Shown here piece after piece: positions 16,470-24,453 of a DNA stretch of 64,000 nucleotides. Within the stretch, counting starts at the first letter, position 1; each line of letters begins with the position of its first letter. The notes under the pieces are model-generated. The model was not told where the DNA came from. It ran no database searches and saw only the letters and a program-made list of their open reading frames with translations. This DNA comes from Lachnospiraceae bacterium (GTDB lineage Bacteria > Bacillota > Clostridia > Lachnospirales > Lachnospiraceae). The position numbers and the translations under genes are program-made. Location: contig CAJTDN010000014.1 in NCBI GenBank assembly GCA_910574865.1, forward strand, positions 1,264-65,263. Direction: 5' to 3'.

Positions 16470-17081
16470 TTTATTTTGTTTACCCGATGCTTGCTCTGTG
16501 TACAACCCCGGCCAGGCGGCAAGGCTAAAAATTTTTTCAAAAAATTTGCGTAACAGGCAGGACAAATCGCCTGTTTTTGTCATGGTTATCAAGAAGGGGA
16601 TTTTTCCTTCGCTGATCTTTGACAACCGAATACACGGCAGAACAGGTACATAACCCGCGTATGAGCGAGTGCAGGACGCCGCGAAGATGGAGCAGCCAGG
16701 AGGTGATGAACAAGCTGTTTCGGAGCGATCAACGGCCCTGTACCCCGGATGGTGGCAGATCCGGCGCGATGAGGACGCGGGGGCTTAAAGATACTTCCTC
16801 ACGGCCCGCCAAAGACTTGGGGGGAACCCTGCGGCGCACGCTATGAACGACGCTGCGGAGTTATGACAGCCGCGCCAGCGGAGACCTGTCCTGTCCCCAG
16901 CGTCAGGGGGCGTGGCAAATGTGGCGTAATATAAAAGACTTGAAGCAACCTTTGATGGCAGAAACTGTCAGGCAAATGCTTTTCTAAGTCAGATACCATG
17001 CGCTGGCGGCTTCGGCTGCCAGCGTATTCATGTGATTTTGAAAGCCACAACCATATCCTTGACAAAGAAGGGAGAGATTCT
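16470..17081 (+). other. Non-coding stretch before xis, with two hairpins
   Basis: No convincing gene is present. A weak terminator-like hairpin ACAGGC/GCCTGT followed by TTTTT lies at 16553-16579. A 10-bp stem with one G-U pair and a TTCG tetraloop lies at 17001-17024, 58 bp before the xis start. UUCG-capped stems are unusually stable, so the latter may control xis translation or transcription. A 75-codon open frame at 16619-16846 has no ribosome site and no protein-like features. Confidence 0.5.
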
Positions 17082-17312
17082 ATGGAAAAGTTATTTACAA
17101 GGAAAGAAGCTGCCAAAATCTTAGGGGTTAGCATTGCAACGCTGGACACAGCCCGCAATAATGGCCTGATTTCCTATGTGCAATATGTGCAAAACGGCTG
17201 TGTCTACTTTACGGATGCAAGCCTCCAAGAGTACATCGCAAAATTCACACATCGGGCAAAGCCGGTGGAAAAGTGCGCCACTTACCGTAAAGCGCGAAGC
17301 GCTGGAGCGTGA
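17082..17312 (+). CDS. xis: Excisionase / MerR-like helix-turn-helix protein
   Basis: A 76-residue protein starting at an ATG after AAGGGAGAG. LFTRKEAAKILGVSIATLDT is an HTH_17-type winged helix, as in Xis proteins of Tn916/Tn1549-type elements. NGCVYFTDASLQEYIAKF completes the fold and a basic tail follows. It lies 84 bp before the first integrase gene, the usual xis-int arrangement. It should bend the element ends to favour excision. Confidence 0.82.
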   Translation: MEKLFTRKEAAKILGVSIATLDTARNNGLISYVQYVQNGCVYFTDASLQEYIAKFTHRAKPVEKCATYRKARSAGA

Positions 17313-17396
17313 GCCGATCCGTATCCTTGCTTGGACAAAGGATGTCTGGTAAAACAAAGGTACAGCGCTGAATATGATTCTTGAGAGGTAACGGTA

Positions 17397-18617
17397 TTGG
17401 CAAAAAGAAAACGATTGATTCCAGAGTATAACACCGTCACGCTGAACGGTGTAGAGTATTACAGGACCCGGATAGAAGATGCCGATGGCAAGCGGGTTGC
17501 TCTTTATGCAAGGACCCCCGAAGAACTGTACGACAAAGAACAGGAGGCGTTGGCGCAGATCGGTCACGCCCGGTTCCATCGGAAATCGCCAACGGTAGCG
17601 GAATACTGTGAGAAATGGCTGCTGATGCAGTCAGTCCATGTTCGGCAGACTACCTTGACGGATTACACCTCCAAGGTACGGCGGCACATTATCAAGGAGC
17701 TGGGAGAGATGCGTATGGCAGATGTAACGCTGGATGACATCCAGCTCGCCCTCGTCCCTGTTTCCAAGAAGTCAGCATCGGTCTACAAGTCCGTGGTGAT
17801 TCTTTATAAATCCATCTTTCGGGCGGCTAAGGAAAGCCATGTGATTGAAGTGAACCCAACACTCCATCTGACTGCAAAAGGCGGCGGTGTTCCGCAAGAG
17901 GACCGCCAGGCGTTGACGGATGAACAGGTCGAGCAGCTTTTAGATGCGATCTGCGACTTGCCTCCCTACGTGTTTGTGATGATCGGCTTGTATGCCGGCC
18001 TGCGGCGAGAAGAAATCCTTGCACTGCAATGGGATTCGGTATATCTGGACACGGATGCACCGTATCTGACAGTGCGGCGGGCATGGCACACAGAACATAA
18101 TCGGCCGGTCATTCTCACCGAACTAAAAACGAAAGCGGCGGAGCGGAATATCCCGCTTCCGACCTGTCTGGCAGAATGTTTGAGGGAGGCAAAGAAAACA
18201 TCTACATCAGATTATGTGGTTGCTAATCGAGACGGTGGCCCACTGTCTTATACGCAGTTTAAGCGGCTGTGGCAATATATTGTGACACGAACCGCCAAGC
18301 CGAGAGTGACCCGCAAACTGGTAGACGGAAAATATGTAAAATACATCCTCTACCCGCAACTCGGAGAGAAAGCCCGAAACAACGGCCACTGCGTTTACAG
18401 CCTGGATTTCGAGGTCACGCCCCACCAACTCAGGCACACCTACATAACCAACCTGATTCATTCCTCGGTGGACCCCAAAACGGTGCAGTACCTGGCAGGT
18501 CACGAGAGCAGTAAAATCACAATGGATATTTACGCAAAAGTCAAATACAACCAACCAGATCAGGTTGTTAAAGCGATGGGCAGCGCATTTTCTCAATGGG
18601 ATGCCATGTGGGCATAG
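17397..18617 (+). CDS. int: Tyrosine recombinase (ICE integrase), copy 1
   Basis: A 406-residue Tn916-type integrase. The N-terminal arm-binding domain is at 1-65, SAM-like core-binding at about 70-160, and the catalytic domain at about 175-390. The catalytic set is visible: Arg in GLYAGLRREEIL, HQLRHTYITNL, the His of LAGHESSK, and the nucleophile Tyr in MDIYAKVKYNQ. The start is TTG after GAGAGG, which reads MAKRKRLIPEYN and parallels the second copy. It is followed by its own terminator and a second related integrase. Confidence 0.92.
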   Translation: MAKRKRLIPEYNTVTLNGVEYYRTRIEDADGKRVALYARTPEELYDKEQEALAQIGHARFHRKSPTVAEYCEKWLLMQSVHVRQTTLTDYTSKVRRHIIKELGEMRMADVTLDDIQLALVPVSKKSASVYKSVVILYKSIFRAAKESHVIEVNPTLHLTAKGGGVPQEDRQALTDEQVEQLLDAICDLPPYVFVMIGLYAGLRREEILALQWDSVYLDTDAPYLTVRRAWHTEHNRPVILTELKTKAAERNIPLPTCLAECLREAKKTSTSDYVVANRDGGPLSYTQFKRLWQYIVTRTAKPRVTRKLVDGKYVKYILYPQLGEKARNNGHCVYSLDFEVTPHQLRHTYITNLIHSSVDPKTVQYLAGHESSKITMDIYAKVKYNQPDQVVKAMGSAFSQWDAMWA

Positions 18618-18634
18618 AACAGAAAATACAGTAG

Positions 18635-18665
18635 GAGCGAGGCAGGAACGCCTCGCTCTTTGCTT
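18635..18665 (+). terminator. Terminator between the two integrase genes
   Basis: GAGCGAGGC (18635-18643) pairs perfectly with GCCTCGCTC (18650-18658), followed by TTTGCTTTT. This makes the two integrase genes separate transcripts. Confidence 0.8.
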
Positions 18666-18758
18666 TTCCTAATCCGTATCTTTGATTCAATCCGGCGTTT
18701 CTGATAAAAAAGGAGTGAAGGAACCAATTTGATTTGCGCATAAGAAAGGAAATTATCT

Positions 18759-19964
18759 ATGGCTAAGAAAAAAACAATTCCCCAGTACACCAGTGTGGAG
18801 CGGAAAGGCATCCAGTATTATAGGACACGGATTCTGGACGCCGATGGGAAGCAGGTCAGCCTGTACGCAACAACCTGTGAGGAGCTTTACGAGAAACAAT
18901 TAGCGGCAAGACGCCAAGTCCAGGAGATTCTTTTTCACCGGCAGCATCCGACCGTTGCAGAATATTGCGAGAAATGGCTGGTGATGCAGTCGGCAAAGGT
19001 TTCAGCAGCCACTTTGAAAGGATACGCCTCCAATATGAGGAATTACGTCATCAAACCGATGGGCGATATGTATATGGAGGAAGTGACGGCTGACGACATC
19101 CGCCTGGCGCTGGTGCCACTGTCAAAGAAATCAGAGGGCCTTTATAACAAAGTGAATATGCTCATCAAGTGCGTTTTTTATTCCGCAGAGCGCAGCCAGC
19201 TAATTGAAGATAACCCCTGTGCGGGAATATCAGGCAAAGGCGGGAAGCCAGCACAGAAGAAGGAGGCGCTAAGTGATGAGCAGGTAGCGGTACTCCTGGA
19301 AACCATAAAAGGTTTGCCGCCATACCTCTTTGTGATGATTGGCCTATACGCTGGCCTGCGCCGGGAAGAAGCCCTTGGCCTCCAATGGGACTGTGTATTC
19401 CTGGATGATCCAACCCCGTACCTTTCCGTGCGGCGGGCATGGCGGGCGGAACACAACCGGCCGGTAGTCTCTACGATCCTAAAGACCAAAGCGGCCCGGA
19501 GAGACATCCCTATCCCTAAGTGCTTAGCCGATTGCCTGCGGGACGCGAAGGCCGTCTCTAAGTCTGACTTTGTAATTGCCGACGGCAAAGGTCAGCCGCT
19601 GTCTTACTCGCAGTTCAAGCGGGTATGGCAGTACATTGTTGTCCGCTCCACCAAGGAGCGCACCTATTATAAATATGTGAACGGACAGAGCATCAAATAC
19701 ACGGTAAAGCCGACGCTGGGAACCAGCCAGAAAAACAACCCCAGGATCGTCTATACCCTGGATTTTGAAGTGACGCCCCACCAACTGCGGCATACCTATA
19801 TTACAAACTTAATCTATGCGGGAGTTGACCCCAAGACGGTGCAATATCTTGCCGGGCATGAAAATAGTAAAACAACTATGGACATTTATGCAAAAGTCAA
19901 GTATAATAAGCCCGAAGAACTTTTCGGTGTGGTGGAGCAAGCACTTCACCCATCTGGCACCTAA
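18759..19964 (+). CDS. int: Tyrosine recombinase (ICE integrase), copy 2
   Basis: A 401-residue paralogue of the integrase at 17397, clearly related along its whole length but diverged at many positions. The catalytic residues are intact: GLYAGLRREEAL, HQLRHTYITNL, LAGHENSK and Tyr in MDIYAKVKYNK. AAGAAAGGAAATTATCT precedes the ATG. No excisionase gene precedes this copy. It is the last gene before the sequence becomes AT-rich and non-conjugative, so the element end should lie within about 170 bp. The amount of divergence argues against a recent tandem duplication. Confidence 0.92.
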   Translation: MAKKKTIPQYTSVERKGIQYYRTRILDADGKQVSLYATTCEELYEKQLAARRQVQEILFHRQHPTVAEYCEKWLVMQSAKVSAATLKGYASNMRNYVIKPMGDMYMEEVTADDIRLALVPLSKKSEGLYNKVNMLIKCVFYSAERSQLIEDNPCAGISGKGGKPAQKKEALSDEQVAVLLETIKGLPPYLFVMIGLYAGLRREEALGLQWDCVFLDDPTPYLSVRRAWRAEHNRPVVSTILKTKAARRDIPIPKCLADCLRDAKAVSKSDFVIADGKGQPLSYSQFKRVWQYIVVRSTKERTYYKYVNGQSIKYTVKPTLGTSQKNNPRIVYTLDFEVTPHQLRHTYITNLIYAGVDPKTVQYLAGHENSKTTMDIYAKVKYNKPEELFGVVEQALHPSGT

Positions 19965-20131
19965 GTAAAGGTCTGCGATTGATTGGGTTAAGGGGTAGGA
20001 CAACCGAAGGTCGCCACCTCAAAAAAGCCCGTAAAATCAAGGGAAAACGGCGCTAAAACGATAGCAATACGGCCTCAAAGCGGCCCGTAGAGCACCTCAG
20101 TTTTCGAAGAGATGACAAGTGGAATATTTGG
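19965..20131. other. Probable ICE end region, attachment site not located
   Basis: After the last integrase the sequence has short repeated words (AAAATCAAGGGAAAAC, GGCCTCAAAGCGGCCC) that could be integrase arm sites, then changes to AT-rich DNA near 20,100. Only one end of the element is in view, so the direct repeats defining att cannot be identified. Confidence 0.4.
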
Positions 20132-20172
20132 ATCCCCAGAACATATATGTTTTGGGGATTTTGTTTGTTTTT
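20132..20172. terminator. Hairpin terminator at the chromosome/ICE boundary
   Basis: ATCCCCA (20132-20138) pairs with TGGGGAT (20153-20159); the interior AACATATATGTT is itself palindromic, giving one long stem. TTTGTTTGTTTTTT follows. Confidence 0.75.
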
Positions 20173-20209
20173 TGTATAAAATGCCAGTAGATATTTAGTA
20201 GAAAATGAG

Positions 20210-20375
20210 TATAATATAAGTAAGAAGTTCGGTTGAACCTCTTACTATTCTGCCGGGACTGCATATCGGCATTTATAGAAAAGGTGCAGATACAAATATT
20301 TTTCGCTACCCAGCAAGCGACTAATAAATGGCTAGGATACAAGTATTTGCGCCCCACTGTTTGGTGGGGCGCTTT
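20210..20375 (+). ncRNA. Candidate RNA antitoxin of a type III toxin-antitoxin locus
   Basis: A perfect -10 TATAAT (20210-20215) is followed by a short repeated, structured stretch. GATACAA-A/G-TATTT occurs at 20289 and 20336, 47 bp apart, each after a small stem-loop (TGCCG/CGGCA and TCGCT/AGCGA). The stretch ends in a strong hairpin GCGCCCCAC/GTGGGGCGC with TTTTGT (20350-20376), just before the toxin ribosome site. Promoter, tandem RNA repeats, leaky terminator and toxin is the layout of type III systems. The repeats are imperfect, so the call is tentative. Confidence 0.45.
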
Positions 20376-20392
20376 TGTACATAGGAGGCAGG

Positions 20393-21146
20393 TTGAATAC
20401 AGGTAATTTTTATTTATTAAAGATGAGTAGCGTCGGTGTACGGAGGGCAACACGCCTCAGCCCATGTGATTTCAAGGGTTTTCAGCGTCATCTTCAATCG
20501 GCGTACGTCCTTGTACGCCTCATTCATCTTCCTTGAAAACCCTTGAAATCCCTATGGGTGAGGTCGCAGAGTCGTGAAGAGGCATATTTCCCTCCTTTCA
20601 AGGCACTTGAGCGACGCGTACAAGGACGTACGCGGAGTGAAAGTAACGACGAAAGAGGGGAAATATGCCCTTCATCGACCGTGTTGCCTTCTGTACACCG
20701 ACGCTATTATAAGCATTTTCCAAATTGCGGGTTAATGGGAAATAAGGATAGCGATGAAGAGGGAGTACATGGAAGACCATGTTTCTACTGCTTCGAATTG
20801 GATGGATATTTTTGGATGGTTCCCATATCATCTAAAACAGAAAAATACAAGAGAATATATGAGGAGAAGAAAAAGAGATATAGAGAATATGACGGTCTGC
20901 GATTTGGATATGTAAACGGTCAATATAGAGCTTTTTTTGATTCAGAATGTTTGTCCGATGAGTGAAGAGTTTATTAACTGTCAATATATGATTGAAAATA
21001 ATACAGTTCCTGTGACTATAAATGATAAGCTGTCAGCAGAGATTAATGGAATCGTGAGAAAGGTAATCAGATTAAATAAAAGGGGAGTTAGGATTGTTTT
21101 GACAAATATAAATTATATTTTGAATGAGTTGAATAAGACAAAATGA
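20393..21146 (+). pseudogene. Broken type III (CptN/ToxN-like) toxin gene, split by a MITE-like element
   Basis: AGGAGG (20383-20388) precedes a TTG that reads MNTGNFYLLK and then runs into the inserted element at 20428. After the element the protein resumes as YKHFPNCGLMGNK, HGRPCFYCFELDGYFWMVPI and SSKTEKYKRIY. At 20932-20938 a run of seven T shifts the frame: six T would read RAFLIQNVCPMSEEFINCQY, which continues in the other frame to a stop at 21146. The VPISSK segment resembles the PLxSPK-type core of type III endoribonuclease toxins, and I relate it to the CptIN family. Removing the element with a 2-bp TA duplication leaves a 1-base shortage; removing all 279 bp keeps frame. Either way the T-run makes it non-functional. 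Confidence 0.6.
20428..20706. mobile_element. 279-bp MITE-like element, copy 1
   Basis: The ends are 27-bp inverted repeats with two mismatches (TAGCGTCGGTGTAC at the left, its complement at the right). Inside are two large hairpins: GATTTCAAGGGTTTTCA/TGAAAACCCTTGAAATC, and GGCATATTTCC/GGAAATATGCC extended by flanking pairs. Each hairpin holds a smaller GCGTAC-based stem at its tip. There is no coding capacity. A second copy of the same length lies at 45039-45317 with about seven differences. Both are bounded by TA, as for IS630/Tc1-type insertions. It interrupts a toxin gene here. Confidence 0.85.
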
Positions 21147-21307
21147 GAATATAAGAACATTTGGGGGTAAGTGACAGGTAACTAACAAAGTGCTTGAAAA
21201 TGCCGTATTTTGGGCGTTTGGGACTATGCAAGAGATAATTTGGAACAGAATAAGAGATTTTATAAAACCCTTGAAAATCCAGTATTTTCACGATGTCATT
21301 AACTTAA

Positions 21308-21347
21308 GGAATCTTTTACATTTTAGATTGTAAAAGGTTCCTTTTTT
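21308..21347. terminator. Terminator between the toxin remnant and the transposase remnant
   Basis: GGAATCTTTTACA (21308-21320) pairs with TGTAAAAGGTTCC (21329-21341), followed by TTTTTT. The remaining 21147-21410 holds no gene. Confidence 0.75.
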
Positions 21348-21410
21348 CTGTATCTTTACTGTATAATAAAAGCAGCTAACTGATGTTTTTCTCTAAAGGC
21401 AGGTGATTTT

Positions 21411-22300
21411 ATGAAAAATTCTCAAAAACGTACCTATTGTGATATCAGTTTAATCCATCAGGATGAATTCCATGATTTCTGCAGAAATGGGAATACGTCC
21501 TCTTTTATAAGAAACAGAAAAATGCCGCTGAAGGATTTTCTGTTTACCATGATCAACCGGAGGGGGATTACTTTGAGCCTGGAACTACGAAATTATATGA
21601 AGACGGCACATCCAGGAATGGAAATATCAAAACCTGGCTATCTGAAACAGCGTATGAAGCTGAACCCGCTGGCTTTTTATGAGCTCTACCGCCATCATAA
21701 CAGGAACTTTTATGCGGAACCCGGATTTTCTACCTTCCACGGATATCTAGTCCTTGCCGCGGACGGCTCAGGGATCAATATCCCTACTACAAAAGAAACT
21801 TTGGAAGAATTCGGGACATCTAGTAGAAAAGGGACAAAGCCCCAGGCATCCATAGGGCTTGGATGTCTGTATGATGTCATGAACTGGATGATTTTGGAGA
21901 GTGACTGTCGTAAATGTAAATTTGATGAAATGCGGCTTGCAGAAGAACAGATTGACCGTGTACCTGAAACAATCGACATATCACGGCCGTTTCTGGTCGT
22001 CATGGACAGGGGATACCCGTCTACCCCGGCCTTTGTCTGAATGATGGAAAAGAACATCCCATTCCTTGTGCGCCTCAAATCCAGTGATTATAAAAAAGAG
22101 CAGGCTGCTTTGTCGGCATCGGAAACTAAACCGGACAGTAAGCATTGGAATACTGAAAAATGACCTAATCTATATTCTGTTGGAAAGGGATGCGCAGAAA
22201 CAGGATAAACTGTTCCGGCAGATTTATGAGGGCATCAGCAAAAATCTGGTTCCAATAAGACCAGACCGCCATTACCACCGGACAAAGGGGCAGCTTGCGG
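21411..22300 (+). pseudogene. Degenerate IS4-type DDE transposase
   Basis: Residues 1-209 form the N-terminal half of an IS4-group transposase, with SFIRNRKMPLKDFLFTMINR, the first catalytic region LAADGSGINIPTTKE and the second FLVVMDRGYPSTPAF. An in-frame TGA at 22038-22040 interrupts it; the frame continues MMEKNIPFLVRLKSSDYKKE, and another shift is needed to reach KNDLIYILLERDAQKQDKL near 22150-22250. The end is lost against an opposite-strand transposase fragment near 22290. It is dead, with at least two lesions. The ATG at 21411 follows GCAGGTG. Confidence 0.8.
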
Positions 22301-22802
22301 GATAATATTCAAAATAATCCCCGTTTTGCCGGACGGTGGCGGATTTGGAGGCGGGATTTAAGAGCATCCCGAATATGATGGGTTTGGCAAAGCCGTAAAC
22401 ATCATACTGGATTTTGGTAAATCCTTTGTAAGATGAGAAAAAAGTGTTCAGGCCCAGTTCTTCCAGGATCCGTTCGAGAAGGACATGGGAGAAAAGTTTT
22501 GGATGGCCAAAACAATCCGGGCTGCCCTCGTTGATGGAAAGGTGGTATGTTTCAGCCGTTTTTCCAGAAGCACAGTATGGTTCCAGTGATGGAATCAGGG
22601 GGAAACCGGCCTTGAATGACTTTTTCAGGCGTGCGACATAGTCAGGCGGCCCGTCATCGAAGCAATCTAAAGGCCCGATGTTGGCCACGACCTGTTTCTG
22701 GGGGACTTTGTGTTCGGATTTGTTGGTGACCCGGACGGACTGGACCAGGCGGAGATAAGGTTTTCCGTTATTAGTGAAACATTCTACATACATAGTCAGC
22801 AC
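22272..22802 (-). pseudogene. IS1634-type transposase, N-terminal fragment
   Basis: The 176-residue fragment begins MLTMYVECFTNNGKPYLRLV and continues with VVANIGPLDCFDDG and LERILEELGLN, the N-terminal pattern of IS1634-family transposases, which are normally about 550 residues. It stops abruptly at the junction with the IS4-type remnant. The catalytic domain is missing, so this is a truncated insertion-sequence remnant. Confidence 0.75.
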
Positions 22803-22934
22803 CTCCGTAAATAGACCTATAGACCTACATGTATATTATAAGACAATAAAAAAAGCAAGGAAAATCTTGCAAAATAAGGAAATTTTTTATTTAAATGTGC
22901 TTAACATGTGGCAAACTCGGGACGGAAAAATTTC

Positions 22935-23065
22935 TTGAATTTATCCGGGGAGTATGCTATATTATAGATACAAAAGAGGAAACAACCGCCCACAAAGTGG
23001 TTGACCTCCAGATGACTATATAAGCCTACCTGTACCGCCAAGTAACAAGGTAGGCTTATTTATTT
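22935..23065 (+). ncRNA. Antisense RNA antitoxin of a type I toxin locus
   Basis: A good promoter, TTGAAT (22935-22940), 17-bp spacer, TATATT (22958-22963), faces a small membrane toxin gene on the other strand. The RNA would start near 22970 and end at the hairpin AAGCCTACC/GGTAGGCTT (22022+1000 to 23057), giving about 90 bases. It overlaps the 3' end of the toxin message through the shared terminator, as in TxpA/RatA-type pairs. The internal GTGGTTGACCTCC segment is a recurring feature of such loci in Firmicutes, from memory. Confidence 0.7.
23022..23060. terminator. Shared bidirectional terminator of toxin mRNA and antisense RNA
   Basis: TAAGCCTACC (23021-23030) pairs with GGTAGGCTTA (23049-23058); T-rich sequence follows on the plus strand. 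It sits at the overlap of the two convergent transcripts. Confidence 0.75.
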
Positions 23066-23176
23066 TCGCTTGTTCCTCTTATCGAGAAAGGCAAGCAACG
23101 CTATAACAAAACTACCAAAGGCAATTAGCAAAGCCAATATACCTATGAAAATCGAAATGATTTCAAAAGCTGTCAT
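23060..23176 (-). CDS. Type I toxin, 38-residue holin-like membrane peptide
   Basis: The peptide begins MTAFEIISIFIGILALLIAF, continues as one membrane helix to about residue 31 and ends in a basic tail (DKRNKRK). This matches the putative holin-like toxin group (TxpA/BsrG relatives). GGAGGTGG precedes the ATG. A promoter is seen upstream on the minus strand at 23267-23295. High-level expression of such peptides damages the membrane; the facing antisense RNA should block it. The locus looks intact. Confidence 0.8.
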   Translation of the reverse strand: MTAFEIISIFIGILALLIAFGSFVIALLAFLDKRNKRK

Positions 23177-23266
23177 TTGCGCCACCTCCCCTCTTATGTA
23201 CTCCGGCAAACCGGGCATGAAGTTTTGGGAGGCTACCACCTTGCAACACGATTGTTCCTCTTTGAT

Positions 23267-23295
23267 AGTCTACCATATTCTTTCTTTTGTGACAA
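23267..23295 (-). promoter_or_regulatory. Toxin promoter
   Basis: On the minus strand TTGTCA (23295-23290) and TAGACT (23272-23267) are separated by 17 bp. The implied untranslated leader of about 85 bases is typical for type I toxin messages, which are often kept translationally closed. Confidence 0.55.
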
Positions 23296-23424
23296 TTCCC
23301 TATTAAATTTTATCAATCGTTCTTTTGTGATGTGTAAACCGTCAAAAAATCTTTTCTTGTTATTGTTGTTATAAAAACTGTCAAAATATCTATAGTTTAT
23401 TTGACGAAAGAAGGTGGTATTGTT

Positions 23425-23754
23425 ATGTGTAATGTATATGGCTATATGAGAATAAGCACATCAGAGGAAAGAGATTTACAGAAGTTTATTCGTCAAGAAA
23501 GTGCATTGCAAAGATATGCAAGAGAAAATGATATTGAATATCTGTTAGAGTTTAGGGAAGATAAAAGCGGAAAGAACTTTACAGAGCGTAAGCAATGGCA
23601 AAAGTTAGAGAGCATAGTACAGCCGGGAGATATGATTATTTTTAAAGATATATGCAGATTTACGAGGGAAGCGGAGCAAGGATATGTGAAATACATGGAA
23701 CTATTAAATAAAGGCGTTGAATTGATTTTTATTGATAATCAGACAGTAGTATAA
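23425..23754 (+). pseudogene. Serine recombinase N-terminal fragment
   Basis: A 109-residue resolvase/invertase catalytic domain. YGYMRISTSEERDLQ carries the nucleophile-type serine context, and KDICRFTREAEQGYVKYMELL the downstream helix. It ends at IFIDNQTVV followed by TAA. Reading one base shifted past the stop gives SSISRNTLKKYIEIVKSENK to about 23,807, so a frameshift is likely, and the C-terminal DNA-binding part of a full recombinase is absent. AAGGTGG precedes the ATG. Confidence 0.65.
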
Positions 23755-23817
23755 GCAGAAATACTTTGAAGAAATATATTGAAATAGTCAAGAGCGAAAA
23801 TAAATAATGGTTCATAG

Positions 23818-23850
23818 AGGGTATGTGATGTGTTTATTGCGTACCCTTTT
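23818..23850 (+). terminator. Terminator after the recombinase fragment
   Basis: AGGGTA (23818-23823) pairs with TACCCT (23842-23847), followed by TTT. The loop is long (18 bases). Confidence 0.55.
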
Positions 23851-24453
23851 ATATTGCCTTAAATACCATGCCGTGGGGGTCTTATAGGAAAACGCCGCAT
23901 AGGGGTAATAAGTATGTCAAATTGCCGGGCATTTTCAAAAAGGCCTAGTCCTGCTGCCATTCTCAAATTTTTTTGATATATGCAAAAAGGCGGTTTTGTG
24001 ATATGATAAAAATATTATTTGTTGTAATTGGAAAAATTGAATGTTTTTAAAGGAGAAAATTAGGATGTTTGCATATGGATGCTTTGAAAGGTTGAAAGTG
24101 GTTTTACAGCCCCCTTCTTTGTTATGTGGCAAAGAAGGGGGCTTGTTTTATGTTACAATTCAGCCCCGTGCCGGCGCAGGGCTGAATTGTAACCGGCATC
24201 ACCCGCATTTTTAGTTTGCCTAAGGCAAAGCAGGTGATGCATTGGCCAGATTTACGCGCATCCTCCCGACCAATCAGCGTGGTGATTGGTCGGGGGCTGG
24301 ACTGTAACTGTTTTGGAACAAGTTTAATGAATCTTTTTCCTATAATTATTGAAAAATAAAGCGGATTTTAGTATACTTATACTCAGAAAAGCAAAGCCCG
24401 CCTTTCATAGTCGGCGGTCATTTGTTTTCAAGTGCGAAAAAGGAGAGAAGACA
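23851..24453 (+). other. Gap before pgi containing four consecutive hairpins
   Basis: No gene is supported. A terminator-type hairpin AGCCCCCTTCTTTG/CAAAGAAGGGGGCT with TTGTTTT lies at 24108-24150. It is followed by a perfect 15-bp stem GTTACAATTCAGCCC/GGGCTGAATTGTAAC (24152-24193), an 8-bp stem GCATCACC/GGTGATGC enclosing TTTGCC/GGCAAA (24196-24240), and a 12-bp stem CCCGACCAATCA/TGATTGGTCGGG (24265-24294). ATG at 24064 after AAAGGAG opens a frame of about 49 codons through these hairpins, which could be a leader peptide. The role is unknown. Confidence 0.6.

Noticed and set aside
16619-16846. 75-codon open frame between the XRE gene and xis
   Set aside because: No ribosome site, no recognisable features and Arg/Ser/Pro-rich composition typical of a non-coding frame.
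20543-20965. A 140-codon frame taken as an intact gene
   Set aside because: Its first third is MITE sequence; the true protein is the broken toxin running from 20393 to 21146 with a frameshift.
24064-24213. A 49-codon ORF after AAAGGAG
   Set aside because: It runs through two strong hairpins and a terminator and has no protein-like conservation that I can see; kept only as a possible leader in the gap description.
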